This document shows positions 16,224 to 23,348 of a stretch of 64,000 nt of DNA, in pieces (the first letter of the stretch is position 1; each line of letters starts with the position of its first letter). The stretch covers positions 128,542 to 192,541 of the forward strand of contig DHIW01000104.1 in the NCBI GenBank assembly GCA_002404015.1, in the 5' to 3' direction. The position numbers were made by a program, and so were the translations under genes. This stretch comes from Chloroflexi bacterium UBA4736 (GTDB taxonomy: Bacteria > Chloroflexota > Dormibacteria > Dormibacterales > Dormibacteraceae). Under the pieces are notes generated by a model. That model was not told the DNA's origin. It was given only the letters and a program-made list of their open reading frames with translations, and ran no database searches.

Positions 16224-16633
16224 AGAGCCCCCAGGTTCTCCACGATCGCCTCCTGCGTGGTGCGGGCGATCACGACCACCGCCGGCTCGTCGCTGTCGGT
16301 GTTGGACTCGACGTGGGGCACGAAAGGCGGCACGAAGACGAAGTCCCCGGGATCGGTGGCAAGCTTGACCTCGCGCCCCGCCAGCTTGTAGATGAACACC
16401 GGGTGGCCCGAGACGACGTAGATCGCCGTCTCGGAGTGGCCGTGGTGATGGGCGCCCGAGCTCGCGCCCGGAGCAACCGTCGTCTGCCCCATCCAGATCG
16501 CCTGCGACCCCACCGACTCCCCGGAGATCGCCGCCAGCCGGGCCATGCCCGCGGTCTGCGCGGTGCTGGTGGTGCAGGCAGCCGGCGGCACGTGGTGCAG
16601 CCGGGCCTCGCCAGGTTCGGGCCGATCGCTCAC
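16220..16633 (-). CDS. Cupin domain protein
   Basis: This 137-residue single-domain cupin contains the metal-binding motif in SGAHHHGHSETAIYVVSG (three His and a Glu) and the second motif in PGDFVFVPPFVPHVESN. Conserved metal ligands imply a small-molecule binding or enzymatic role in the cytoplasm. It starts 4 bp inside the end of the fused kinase-regulator gene (ATGA type), so it is translated with it. Its stop overlaps that of the GH26 gene. The substrate cannot be predicted. Confidence 0.8.
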   Translation of the reverse strand: MSDRPEPGEARLHHVPPAACTTSTAQTAGMARLAAISGESVGSQAIWMGQTTVAPGASSGAHHHGHSETAIYVVSGHPVFIYKLAGREVKLATDPGDFVFVPPFVPHVESNTDSDEPAVVVIARTTQEAIVENLGAL

Positions 16634-18321
16634 AGCCAGCCCTTGTCCAGGGCGATCCTGGCCGCTTCGGTCCGGTTCCTCGCGTTCAGCTTCTGGATCG
16701 CGTTGGAAAGGTGGTTGCGCACGGTCCCCTCGGACAGGAACATCCGGACCGCCACATCGGAGACGGTGGCGCCGCCGGCGAACGCCCCCAGGACCTCCGC
16801 CTCGCGCGGAGACAGCGGGCTCTCGCCGTCGCTCAGAGCCTGGGCGGCCAGGCTGGGGTCGACCACCCGCTCGCCGGCCGCCGTGCGCCGGATCGCGACT
16901 GCCAGCTCCTCCGCGCGGGCATCCTTGAGCATGAAGCCGCTGGCCCCGGCCGCCATCGCTCGGCGCAGGAAGCCGGGACGGCCGAAGGTGGTCAGGATTA
17001 GGACGCGGCAGTCGGGCAGCTCGCGGCGCAGCTCGGCGGCGGCCGCGATCCCGTCCTGGCCCGGCATTTCGATGTCCAACAGTGCCACCTGGGGCCGGTG
17101 CTCGCGGGCGGCGGGGAGCACCTGGTCGCCCCGGTTGACCTCCGCCACCACCTCGATGTCGGGCTCCAGCGAGAGCAGGGCCGCCAGCGCTCCGCGGACC
17201 AGGTCCTGGTCCTCGGCCAGGAGCACCCTGATCAGGGGGACGGTGACCAGGAGGCGCCAGCCGCCCACCGGTCGGGGACCGAACTCCACGTCGCCCTGCC
17301 GGCCGACCACCCGTTCCCGGAGGCCGCGCAGGCCGTTCCCGGGCTCGAACGAGTCGCCGCCGCGCCCGTCATCGGTGAGCTCCAGCTCGGCCCGGTCGGC
17401 GGTCCGGTTCAGGCAGATGCTGGCGGCGCTGGCGCCCGCATGGCGGACGACGTTGGTGACGCCCTCCCGCAGAGCCCAGGCGAGCACGTGGTCCACGGGC
17501 ACCGGGAGCGCCAGCTGGGACTGCTCGACGCGCACCCTCACCCCGGCGGCGGCCAGGGCGGAGCGGGCCTCCTGGAGCTCGTCCGAGAGGCTCGCAGCCC
17601 GGTAACCGGCCACCGCCTCGCGCACCTCGGTCAGCGCCTGGCGGGCCACTCGCTCGATGTCGGCCACCTCCGCCGCGGCGCGTTCCGGCGAGCGCCCGCC
17701 GAGCCTGCGGGCCAGCTCGGCTTTCAGCACGATCACCGAAAGGCTGTGCCCGAGCAGGTCGTGGAGGTCTCGCGAGAAGCGCAGCCGCTCCTCGGCCACC
17801 GCGAGCTGGGCGACCTCCTCGCGAGCCTCGTTGAGCGCCTGGTTGGTCCTGACCAGGAAGCCCGATGCCATCACGGCCAGACCGATCATCGGGACCTCGA
17901 TCAGGACGAAGGCGACGAAGATCGGCGGCGCTCCCTCGAGGATCGCCAGTGCGACGCTCAGGAGGGAGACGGCCGCCACCCCCGGGACGCCGCGCCGCCA
18001 GGTGCTGAACGATCCGCCGGTCGCCGCCGCCACGTAGATGAAGAGCGTGCCCCAGTCGCTGCCGCTGGCCAGAGTCATGAGCGTGGCGATGGCGGTCAGC
18101 GAAACCAGCCCCACCAGGATGCCGCCTATGTCGCAGTCCGAGAGCCGGACCCAGTGCCACGCGTACACCAGGCAGAAGACGGTCACCGCGAAGATCGAGC
18201 CGGCGATCTCGGCGCGGGGGTGGTGGCCGTCGAATAGATTGGCGATCGGGAAGGCCAGGAAGATGAGCCAGATCAGCGCGAACACATACGTGATGGCCCT
18301 CCGCCGCTTTGACCAGCCCAT
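16630..18321 (-). CDS. DesK-type histidine kinase fused to DesR/NarL-type response regulator
   Basis: One 563-residue frame contains what is normally two genes. Residues ~1-165 hold four to five membrane segments. Then come a HisKA_3 domain (FSRDLHDLLGHSLSVIVLKA), an ATPase domain (REGVTNVVRHAGAS, LTDDGRGGDS, GNGLRGLRERV), and at ~365 a receiver domain (IRVLLAEDQDLVRGAL, VALLDIEMPGQDG, GFMLKDARAEE) with a LuxR HTH (LSPREAEVLGAFAGGATVSD). The junction VTVPLIRVLLAEDQ has no stop codon. In DesK-DesR operons the regulator would begin exactly at IRVLLAEDQ, so this is a recent stop loss, a true fusion or a sequence error. It is divergent from an ABC exporter, the usual target of such systems. Confidence 0.88.
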   Translation of the reverse strand: MGWSKRRRAITYVFALIWLIFLAFPIANLFDGHHPRAEIAGSIFAVTVFCLVYAWHWVRLSDCDIGGILVGLVSLTAIATLMTLASGSDWGTLFIYVAAATGGSFSTWRRGVPGVAAVSLLSVALAILEGAPPIFVAFVLIEVPMIGLAVMASGFLVRTNQALNEAREEVAQLAVAEERLRFSRDLHDLLGHSLSVIVLKAELARRLGGRSPERAAAEVADIERVARQALTEVREAVAGYRAASLSDELQEARSALAAAGVRVRVEQSQLALPVPVDHVLAWALREGVTNVVRHAGASAASICLNRTADRAELELTDDGRGGDSFEPGNGLRGLRERVVGRQGDVEFGPRPVGGWRLLVTVPLIRVLLAEDQDLVRGALAALLSLEPDIEVVAEVNRGDQVLPAAREHRPQVALLDIEMPGQDGIAAAAELRRELPDCRVLILTTFGRPGFLRRAMAAGASGFMLKDARAEELAVAIRRTAAGERVVDPSLAAQALSDGESPLSPREAEVLGAFAGGATVSDVAVRMFLSEGTVRNHLSNAIQKLNARNRTEAARIALDKGWL

Positions 18322-18440
18322 GTCGCAGAGGTTAGCTCCCTCGCCCGCGCAGGAGAAGTGACTCAGCGGCTGACATTGAAGTTACGAATGTCATGCGCAA
18401 GTCCTGACGGGTCCTACTGGGCGGCCGCGCCGGACCCGAC

Positions 18441-18446
18441 TAGGCT
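18441..18446 (+). promoter_or_regulatory. Probable leaderless -10 element (TAGGCT)
   Basis: TAGGCT lies 8 nt before GTG 18455 of the ABC ATPase gene, and there is no ribosome-binding site between. It lies in the 130-bp gap facing the DesK-DesR fusion gene, where a regulator site would be expected. Confidence 0.45.
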
Positions 18447-18454
18447 GGGGGCCT

Positions 18455-19357
18455 GTGACAATCCTCGCCGTCGAGCTGATCGGAGCCCGCAAGCAGTTCG
18501 GCTCGCTCGAAGCCGTGCGCGGCGTCGACCTGGCCATCCAGCAGGGTGAGGTCGTCGCCATGCTGGGCCCCAACGGAGCGGGCAAGACAACCTGCATCAA
18601 CCTGATGCTGGGCATGAGAAAACCGACGGCCGGCCAGGCGCGGCTCTTCGGCCTCGATCCCTCCGACCGGCGGGCCCGCAGCCGCTGCGGCGTCATGCTG
18701 CAGGAGTCCGGCGTGATCGGCGCCCTCAAGGTGCGCGAGCTGGTCGACCTCTTTCGCTCCTACTATCCCCATCCCATGCCGGCCGAACGCGCGATCGCAC
18801 TGGCCGGGCTCCAGGAGCAGGCTGGACAGGCGGCCTCGAAGCTCTCGGGCGGCCAGCGCCAGCGCCTCTACTTCGCCCTGGCGGTCTGCGGCGACCCCGA
18901 GGTGATCTTCCTGGACGAGCCCTCCGTGGGAATGGACGTGGAGGCGCGGCGGGCGTTCCTGGCAGGCATCGGCGAGTTCGCAGCGTCCGGCAAGACGATC
19001 GTGCTGACCACCCACTACCTGGAGGAGGCCGACGAGCTGGCGCAGCGGATCATCGTGATCGACCGCGGCCTCGTGATCGCCGACGCCAGCCCGACCGAGA
19101 TCAAGTCGCGGGTCGCCGGCAAGCGGATCAGCTTCGTCAGCCGGGACGTCACCGAGGCGGTCCTGAGCGGGCTGGATGTGAAGAGCATGGACATCAAAGG
19201 CGAGCGCTTCCGGCTGCTCAGCAACGAGCCCGAGGCGGTGCTTCGCGAGCTCTTCCGGCGTGGCCTCGACATCCGCGAGCTCGAGGTCGCCGGCGCGGAT
19301 CTCGAGGAGGCCTTCATCAGCCTCACCTCACACGCGCAGGAGAAGACGACCGTCTAA
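18455..19357 (+). CDS. ABC transporter ATP-binding protein
   Basis: The 300-residue ATPase has Walker A (LGPNGAGKTT, about residue 42), Q-loop (VMLQESG), signature (KLSGGQRQRLYFAL), Walker B with catalytic Glu (VIFLDEPSVGMD) and H-loop (VLTTHYLEEADEL). The C-terminal ~80 residues resemble those of drug-exporter and lantibiotic-immunity ATPases (DrrA/CcmA group). The start is GTG 18455, after a TAGGCT -10. The next gene encodes its permease, with a TAATG overlap. The divergent DesK-DesR fusion probably regulates the pair. Substrate unknown. Confidence 0.92.
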   Translation: MTILAVELIGARKQFGSLEAVRGVDLAIQQGEVVAMLGPNGAGKTTCINLMLGMRKPTAGQARLFGLDPSDRRARSRCGVMLQESGVIGALKVRELVDLFRSYYPHPMPAERAIALAGLQEQAGQAASKLSGGQRQRLYFALAVCGDPEVIFLDEPSVGMDVEARRAFLAGIGEFAASGKTIVLTTHYLEEADELAQRIIVIDRGLVIADASPTEIKSRVAGKRISFVSRDVTEAVLSGLDVKSMDIKGERFRLLSNEPEAVLRELFRRGLDIRELEVAGADLEEAFISLTSHAQEKTTV

Positions 19358-20154
19358 TGAGCATCGCGGCAACTCCCAACCTGGACGTGGCACCCATCCC
19401 CCGAATGCTCTGGACGCAGACGCGGGCCATGGTCACCAACACGCTGCGCATCCCGGCGTTCAGCCTGACGACGATCATCCTGCCGATCATGTTCTTCGCC
19501 TTCTTCGGGCTGTCCCACGTGAACGACAAGATCCCCGGCAGCTCGCTCAGCGTGGGCGCCTACCTCATGGCGTCATTCGGCGCCTACGCGGTGAGCAGCG
19601 CCATGGTCTTCAACTTCGGGATCGGCGCCGCGGTGGCGCGTGCCCAGAAACTGGATCTCCTACAGCGCGCGACCCCGCTGCCGCCGGCAGTGGCGATCGC
19701 CGCCAACGTGATCAACGCCATGGTCTTCGCTCTGCTCTCGCTGATCGCCCTCTTTCTCTTCGTCTTCATCGTGGGCGGCGTCCGGCTGCCCGTCGAGACC
19801 TGGCTCAGCCTGACCTTCCGGCTGCTGACCGGTGCGCTGCCCCTGATCGGCCTCGGCATGGCCATCGGATACTCCGCCGGGCCCAACTCGGCTCCCGCGG
19901 TGGCCAACCTCATCTACCTGCCGATGTCCTTCGCGTCGGGCCTGTTCATCCCAGTCTCGCAGCTGCCGGATTTCATCCAGAAGATCGCGCCCTTGCTGCC
20001 CACCTATCACTACGGGCAGCTGGCCTGGAACGCGATCGGCGCGGACACCGAATCTGTCGGCAAGGCCGTGCTCTACCTGGGGATCTGGTCTGTGATCCTG
20101 TTCGGGGTCGCGCTGCGCGCCTTCCGGCTCGACCAATCCCGGAAGTTCGCCTAG
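19357..20154 (+). CDS. ABC-2 type transporter permease
   Basis: This 265-residue integral membrane protein has six predicted helices, starting FSLTTIILPIMFFAFFGL. The ABC-2 region LPMSFASGLFIPVSQLP before the last periplasmic loop is typical of DrrB-like permeases. The ATG overlaps the ATPase stop by one base (TAATG). Together the two proteins should form an exporter for a drug, lipid or similar hydrophobic compound. The gene ends at 20154, immediately beside the truncated nitroreductase reading the other way. Confidence 0.9.
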   Translation: MSIAATPNLDVAPIPRMLWTQTRAMVTNTLRIPAFSLTTIILPIMFFAFFGLSHVNDKIPGSSLSVGAYLMASFGAYAVSSAMVFNFGIGAAVARAQKLDLLQRATPLPPAVAIAANVINAMVFALLSLIALFLFVFIVGGVRLPVETWLSLTFRLLTGALPLIGLGMAIGYSAGPNSAPAVANLIYLPMSFASGLFIPVSQLPDFIQKIAPLLPTYHYGQLAWNAIGADTESVGKAVLYLGIWSVILFGVALRAFRLDQSRKFA

Positions 20155-20431
20155 CAGGGTGTTGAAAAGGGTCGGCGAGGGATTCGCCTGGGCGCCGAAG
20201 CACCGTCGGTTCCTTCAGGGCGACGTACGCCTGCCGGCGGTAGATCTCGCCGACCCGCCTCTTGAGCTCCGGGTCGCGGACGATCAGCCAGCGGGCCGGC
20301 TGGCTGCTGCCGCCCGGCGCGGCCATTGTCGCGGCCTCGATGAGCTTCATCAGGTCGCCCTCCGCGACGCCGCGTCGGGGGTCGAGACGGCGCATGGCGC
20401 GGGTGGTCCGGATCGCCTCCCCGAGCTCCAC
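20155..20431 (-). pseudogene. Truncated nitroreductase family gene (N-terminal remnant)
   Basis: From a GTG at 20431, overlapping the PfkB stop as TAGTG, the frame encodes the start of a nitroreductase: VELGEAIRTTRAMRRLDPR, then AATMAAPGGSSQPARWLIV and DPELKRRVGEIYRRQAYVAL. These are FMN-site motifs of the nitroreductase superfamily. After ~92 residues homology stops. The frame then runs antisense through the permease gene to a stop at 19973, giving meaningless sequence. Family members are 180-220 residues, so more than half of the gene is missing. A deletion or rearrangement probably joined this region to the ABC operon. A functional 150-residue protein is unlikely. Confidence 0.65.
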
Positions 20432-21372
20432 TAAAGCGGGCACTCCTGGCCGAAGCTTTCGCGGTATCGGGCTCCGAACTCGGCAAGGGTGTAGGAGTGC
20501 TCGACCGTGCCCGTCTGCTCGATCACGTAGGCGGCGGCGAGGGAAGCGATCCGCCCCGCCTGCTCGACCGGCAACCCGCGCAGCAGGCCGGCGACCAGCC
20601 CCGCCCGGTAGGCGTCGCCGGCTCCCACGGCGTCGATCTCCTGGCGGGCTGCGGCGGGCGGGATGCTGACCTCGCCGCCGGCGTGGCAGATCCGGGAGCC
20701 CTCGCGCCCCAGCGTTGTCACCACGATCTCGGCGAGCTCCAGCAGGCCGGCCGGGTCGCGGCCGGTGCGCTGCTGGATCAGCTCCAGCTCGTAGTCGTTG
20801 CCGACCAGGATCCAGGCTCCGGCCGCGCCCCTCTCGATGTCGTCGCTGCTCATGTGGGGGAGCTGGTGGGCAGGGTCGAAGACCCAGGGGACGCCCCGCT
20901 CCCGACACTCGCGGACGAGCCGGAACATCGCGTCGGGGGCGTTGGGGCCCACGATGACGGCGGCGGGGTCGGGCACCGTGTCGTCGAGGCCGAGCATGGC
21001 CGCCCGGTTCATGGCGCCGCCGTAGTAGCCGGTCAGCTGGTTGGCGTCGAGGTCCGTGGTGGTGAAGCCGGTGGCCGTGTGCTCGTCCTCCAGGACGAGG
21101 AGCCCGCGGCAGTCGACGCCCTTCTCCTCGAGCCAGGCCTTGTACTCGGCGCCGTCGCCCCCGATGGTGGCCAGGACGGCGACGGGGTGGCCGAGGAGCG
21201 CCAGCGTGTGGGCGTAGTTGCCGGCGACACCTCCCTTGCGCTTCTCCATCGAGTCGACCAGGAAGCTCAGGTTGATGATGTGCTTCTTGTCCGGGAGGAT
21301 GTGATCGCCGAAATGGCCTTTGAAGGTGAGGATGTAGTCGAAAGCCATCGAACCGGTGGCCACCACGGTCAC
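20431..21372 (-). CDS. PfkB family carbohydrate/nucleoside kinase (adenosine kinase-like)
   Basis: The 313-residue ribokinase-family protein begins VVATGSMAFDYILTF and has GGVAGNYAHTLALLG (substrate-site Gly-Gly), VVTTLGREGSRI, and the catalytic signature EIDAVGAGDAYRAGLVAG with the base Asp. The N-terminal FKGHFGDHILPDKKH segment resembles bacterial adenosine kinases, so phosphorylation of adenosine or a related nucleoside with ATP is the best guess. The start is GTG 21372, 6 nt after a TATAGT hexamer on this strand (21379-21384), another leaderless arrangement. The nitroreductase remnant overlaps its stop. Confidence 0.85.
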   Translation of the reverse strand: MTVVATGSMAFDYILTFKGHFGDHILPDKKHIINLSFLVDSMEKRKGGVAGNYAHTLALLGHPVAVLATIGGDGAEYKAWLEEKGVDCRGLLVLEDEHTATGFTTTDLDANQLTGYYGGAMNRAAMLGLDDTVPDPAAVIVGPNAPDAMFRLVRECRERGVPWVFDPAHQLPHMSSDDIERGAAGAWILVGNDYELELIQQRTGRDPAGLLELAEIVVTTLGREGSRICHAGGEVSIPPAAARQEIDAVGAGDAYRAGLVAGLLRGLPVEQAGRIASLAAAYVIEQTGTVEHSYTLAEFGARYRESFGQECPL

Positions 21373-21392
21373 GGCCGAACTATATGAAAGAA

Positions 21393-21415
21393 GGGGCGCC
21401 CGGTGTGGGCGCCCC
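21393..21415 (-). terminator. Rho-independent terminator of the basic-tail protein gene
   Basis: A perfect 9-bp GC stem (GGGGCGCCC/GGGCGCCCC) with a 5-nt loop lies just downstream of the minus-strand gene 21435-22013. On that strand it is followed by TTCTTTC. It separates that transcript from the PfkB gene, whose own -10 follows at once. Confidence 0.75.
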
Positions 21416-21434
21416 TCCCAACTGGTTGTTGTTG

Positions 21435-22013
21435 TCAGGCCGTCTTGCGGGCGGTGTTCCGGACCGTTGTCCGGACGCTGTGGGCCGCCTTGGTGACGCG
21501 CTTGCGGGTGGTGGTGGCCTTGGTCTTGGCCCTGACTGTCACGGTCGGGCGCTTGCGGGTCGCGGGCCTCGCGGTGCCGGTGCTGCGGGACTTAGCCGGC
21601 CGGGTCGGGGGCTCCGACGCGTTCTCCAGCCGGTTCAGCGTGCGCAGGGTCATCTCCAGGCCGCCGTTCAGGACCACGAGCGTGCGGTAGGCGACGTTGC
21701 CGACCAGGTCGCGCCGGCGGGCCGTGTTCTTGACCAGGCGGATGCCACTCAGGACGAACTTCTCCGGGATGGTTCCGTCCAGGAACTCGCCGGTGGTCTC
21801 AACCGCCTCGCCCAGGTTCCGCTCGACCTGGCGCGTCACCTTCCGGTTGACGGGCTGGCCGCGGTCCTCGAGCTTGCGGATCTCGCGCCTGGCGGTGCTG
21901 ACGGGGTGGCTGGCGGCGTCGACGATGCCGAGCACGGCGCCCGTGGCGGCGTCGGCCATCGTGGCCTCAGCCTGCTTGCTGTCGTTCTGGACGTCGTTCA
22001 TCTGTACTTCCAT
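21435..22013 (-). CDS. Protein of unknown function with basic histone-H1-like tail
   Basis: The 192-residue protein has no membrane segment or signal peptide. Residues ~1-125 are mixed and probably helical (TGAVLGIVDAASHPVSTARR, then RQVERNLGEAVETTGEFL). The last ~60 are almost only Arg, Lys, Thr, Ala and Pro (ATRKRPTVTVRAKTKATTT), like histone H1 or bacterial nucleoid-associated tails. DNA or polyanion binding is plausible but not shown. Its start MEVQ matches that of the bactofilin at 48473. It has a strong ribosome site (GGAGAAGGAG), a consensus-like promoter and its own terminator, suggesting high expression. Confidence 0.7.
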   Translation of the reverse strand: MEVQMNDVQNDSKQAEATMADAATGAVLGIVDAASHPVSTARREIRKLEDRGQPVNRKVTRQVERNLGEAVETTGEFLDGTIPEKFVLSGIRLVKNTARRRDLVGNVAYRTLVVLNGGLEMTLRTLNRLENASEPPTRPAKSRSTGTARPATRKRPTVTVRAKTKATTTRKRVTKAAHSVRTTVRNTARKTA

Positions 22014-22061
22014 GGCTCCTTCTCCTCTGCTCAGAGGTGGTTGGTTTTAACTTACTGCGTC

Positions 22062-22091
22062 ATTATGACACACTGCGCCAAAGGGCGTCAA
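22062..22091 (-). promoter_or_regulatory. Sigma-70-type promoter for the basic-tail protein
   Basis: On the minus strand, TTGACG (22086-22091) and CATAAT (22062-22067) are separated by 18 bp. They lie about 50 bp upstream of the ATG at 22013, which has a strong ribosome-binding site. The -35 overlaps the stop of the WYL regulator gene. Confidence 0.7.
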
Positions 22092-23296
22092 GGCTCGCGG
22101 AGGCGCTCAATGAGGCGCTGGGCGAACTCCCCGAAGACGTCGTAGTGGGCCACCGGGCGGCGCTTCTCGGGCTGGATCCATTCCGGCCGCAGCCCGTACC
22201 GGCGGCCCCAGTCGGCCAGCTGGGCGCGCAGCCCGATGACGTGCAGAAAGGGCTTGTCCATGCGAAACCCCCGGGGCGAGCGCGTGCCGTCATAGGAGTC
22301 GAAGTTCCGGTGGACGGCAATCCCGCCGGCCTCCGCCCAGGCGATCGCCTCCCGGACCTGGCGGCGTTCGAAGTAGCGCTCGCGAGGGCCGTAGAGGGTG
22401 GCCAGCTCGAGCCCCAGGCGAGCCAGCTCCACCCGCAGCTCGGGCGGCTCGACCACCTCGACGGCAGCCCCGAAGGAGGCCAGAAAGGCTGCGGCCGCCT
22501 CTCGCGCCGGGAAGCCCAGGCGGACACTCGCCGAGTCGCCCGCGTCAGTCACGCGGTCGCCCGCCACACGCAGCAGCAGCGCCCGCCCCGCGCCCTCGGC
22601 CCGCAGCCTGACATGGTAGTCGCTGCGTCCCGATCCCCAGTCCGCGGTCTGGTCGCGCCAGGCCCGGGCCAGGTCGAACCCGGGAGGCCGGCGCGCCGCT
22701 TCCCCCAGCGCCTCCGCCGAAACGACCCGCGAAAGCCGGAAGACGCGCTGCTGCCCGTCCACCAGCCCCAGCAGGTACCAGGTGCCCGCCTTGAGGACGA
22801 GGCCCAGCGGGTCCACGAGACGGACGACCAGGTCGGCCTCAGCCCGCCGGTAGGCCAGCCGGAGCCGGCGGTCGGCGAAGACGGCGTCCTGGACCGCCCG
22901 CAGATGGATCGGCGCGACGGCGCGGCGGCCCCAGCCCTCGGAATCCACGAGCAGGCGCTCGCGCATGCGCGCCACCCGCCGGCCGGGCTCGCCGGGCAGC
23001 GCGGCGGCGACCTTGCCCAGGGCGCTCTCCAGCGCCGGCCCCGGCGCCGCCGTAAGCAGCGACTCCACCTCGGGCTCGGTCAGGCCGGTCAGGTCCGTGC
23101 GCCAGCCCTCCATCAGCTCGATGCCGCCGCCGGCTCCCGGCTCCGCCCGGATCGGCACCCCGGCCACCCCCAGGGCGTCCACGTCGCGGTAGATGGTCCG
23201 CCGCGACACCTCCAGGCGGCCGGCCAGGTTGGATGCGCTCAGGCGGCCGTGGGCCTGGAGCAGCAGGAGCAGAGAGAGGAGGCGATCAGCGCGCAT
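22088..23296 (-). CDS. WYL-domain transcriptional regulator with extra C-terminal domain
   Basis: Residues ~1-60 form a DeoR/HTH_11-like winged helix (RADRLLSLLLLLQAHGRLSA, then LEVSRRTIYRDVDAL). A WYL-type domain lies at ~140-310 (RLRLAYRRAEADL, GTWYLLGLVDGQQRVFRLSR). WYL proteins such as PafBC respond to DNA damage, possibly by binding nucleic acid. After ~310 there is an extra ~95-residue domain (MDKPFLHVIGLRAQLADWGR, then LRPEWIQPEKRRPVAHYDVF) that resembles DUF4031 from memory and is not usual in this family. I use ATG 23296 rather than the TTG at 23305. A perfect palindrome lies just upstream, between it and the divergent DNA glycosylase gene. Confidence 0.85.
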   Translation of the reverse strand: MRADRLLSLLLLLQAHGRLSASNLAGRLEVSRRTIYRDVDALGVAGVPIRAEPGAGGGIELMEGWRTDLTGLTEPEVESLLTAAPGPALESALGKVAAALPGEPGRRVARMRERLLVDSEGWGRRAVAPIHLRAVQDAVFADRRLRLAYRRAEADLVVRLVDPLGLVLKAGTWYLLGLVDGQQRVFRLSRVVSAEALGEAARRPPGFDLARAWRDQTADWGSGRSDYHVRLRAEGAGRALLLRVAGDRVTDAGDSASVRLGFPAREAAAAFLASFGAAVEVVEPPELRVELARLGLELATLYGPRERYFERRQVREAIAWAEAGGIAVHRNFDSYDGTRSPRGFRMDKPFLHVIGLRAQLADWGRRYGLRPEWIQPEKRRPVAHYDVFGEFAQRLIERLREP

Positions 23297-23301
23297 CCTT
23301 C

Positions 23302-23330
23302 CCAATGTTGACAGAAGGTGTCAACATTGG
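23302..23330. promoter_or_regulatory. Perfect 12-bp inverted repeat, probable operator
   Basis: CCAATGTTGACA and TGTCAACATTGG are exact reverse complements separated by 5 nt. The site lies 5 bp before the regulator ATG (23296) and 18 bp before the glycosylase ATG (23349). Each arm contains TTGACA. It is the obvious binding site for the WYL regulator controlling both genes. Confidence 0.8.
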
Positions 23331-23348
23331 CCGGGCAGATTCCACGAC

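Noticed and set aside
15296..17605. A 769-codon plus-strand frame across the GH26, cupin and kinase genes
   Set aside because: It is Arg/Pro/Ser-rich with no motif and lies over three well-supported genes. Long false frames are common at this GC content.
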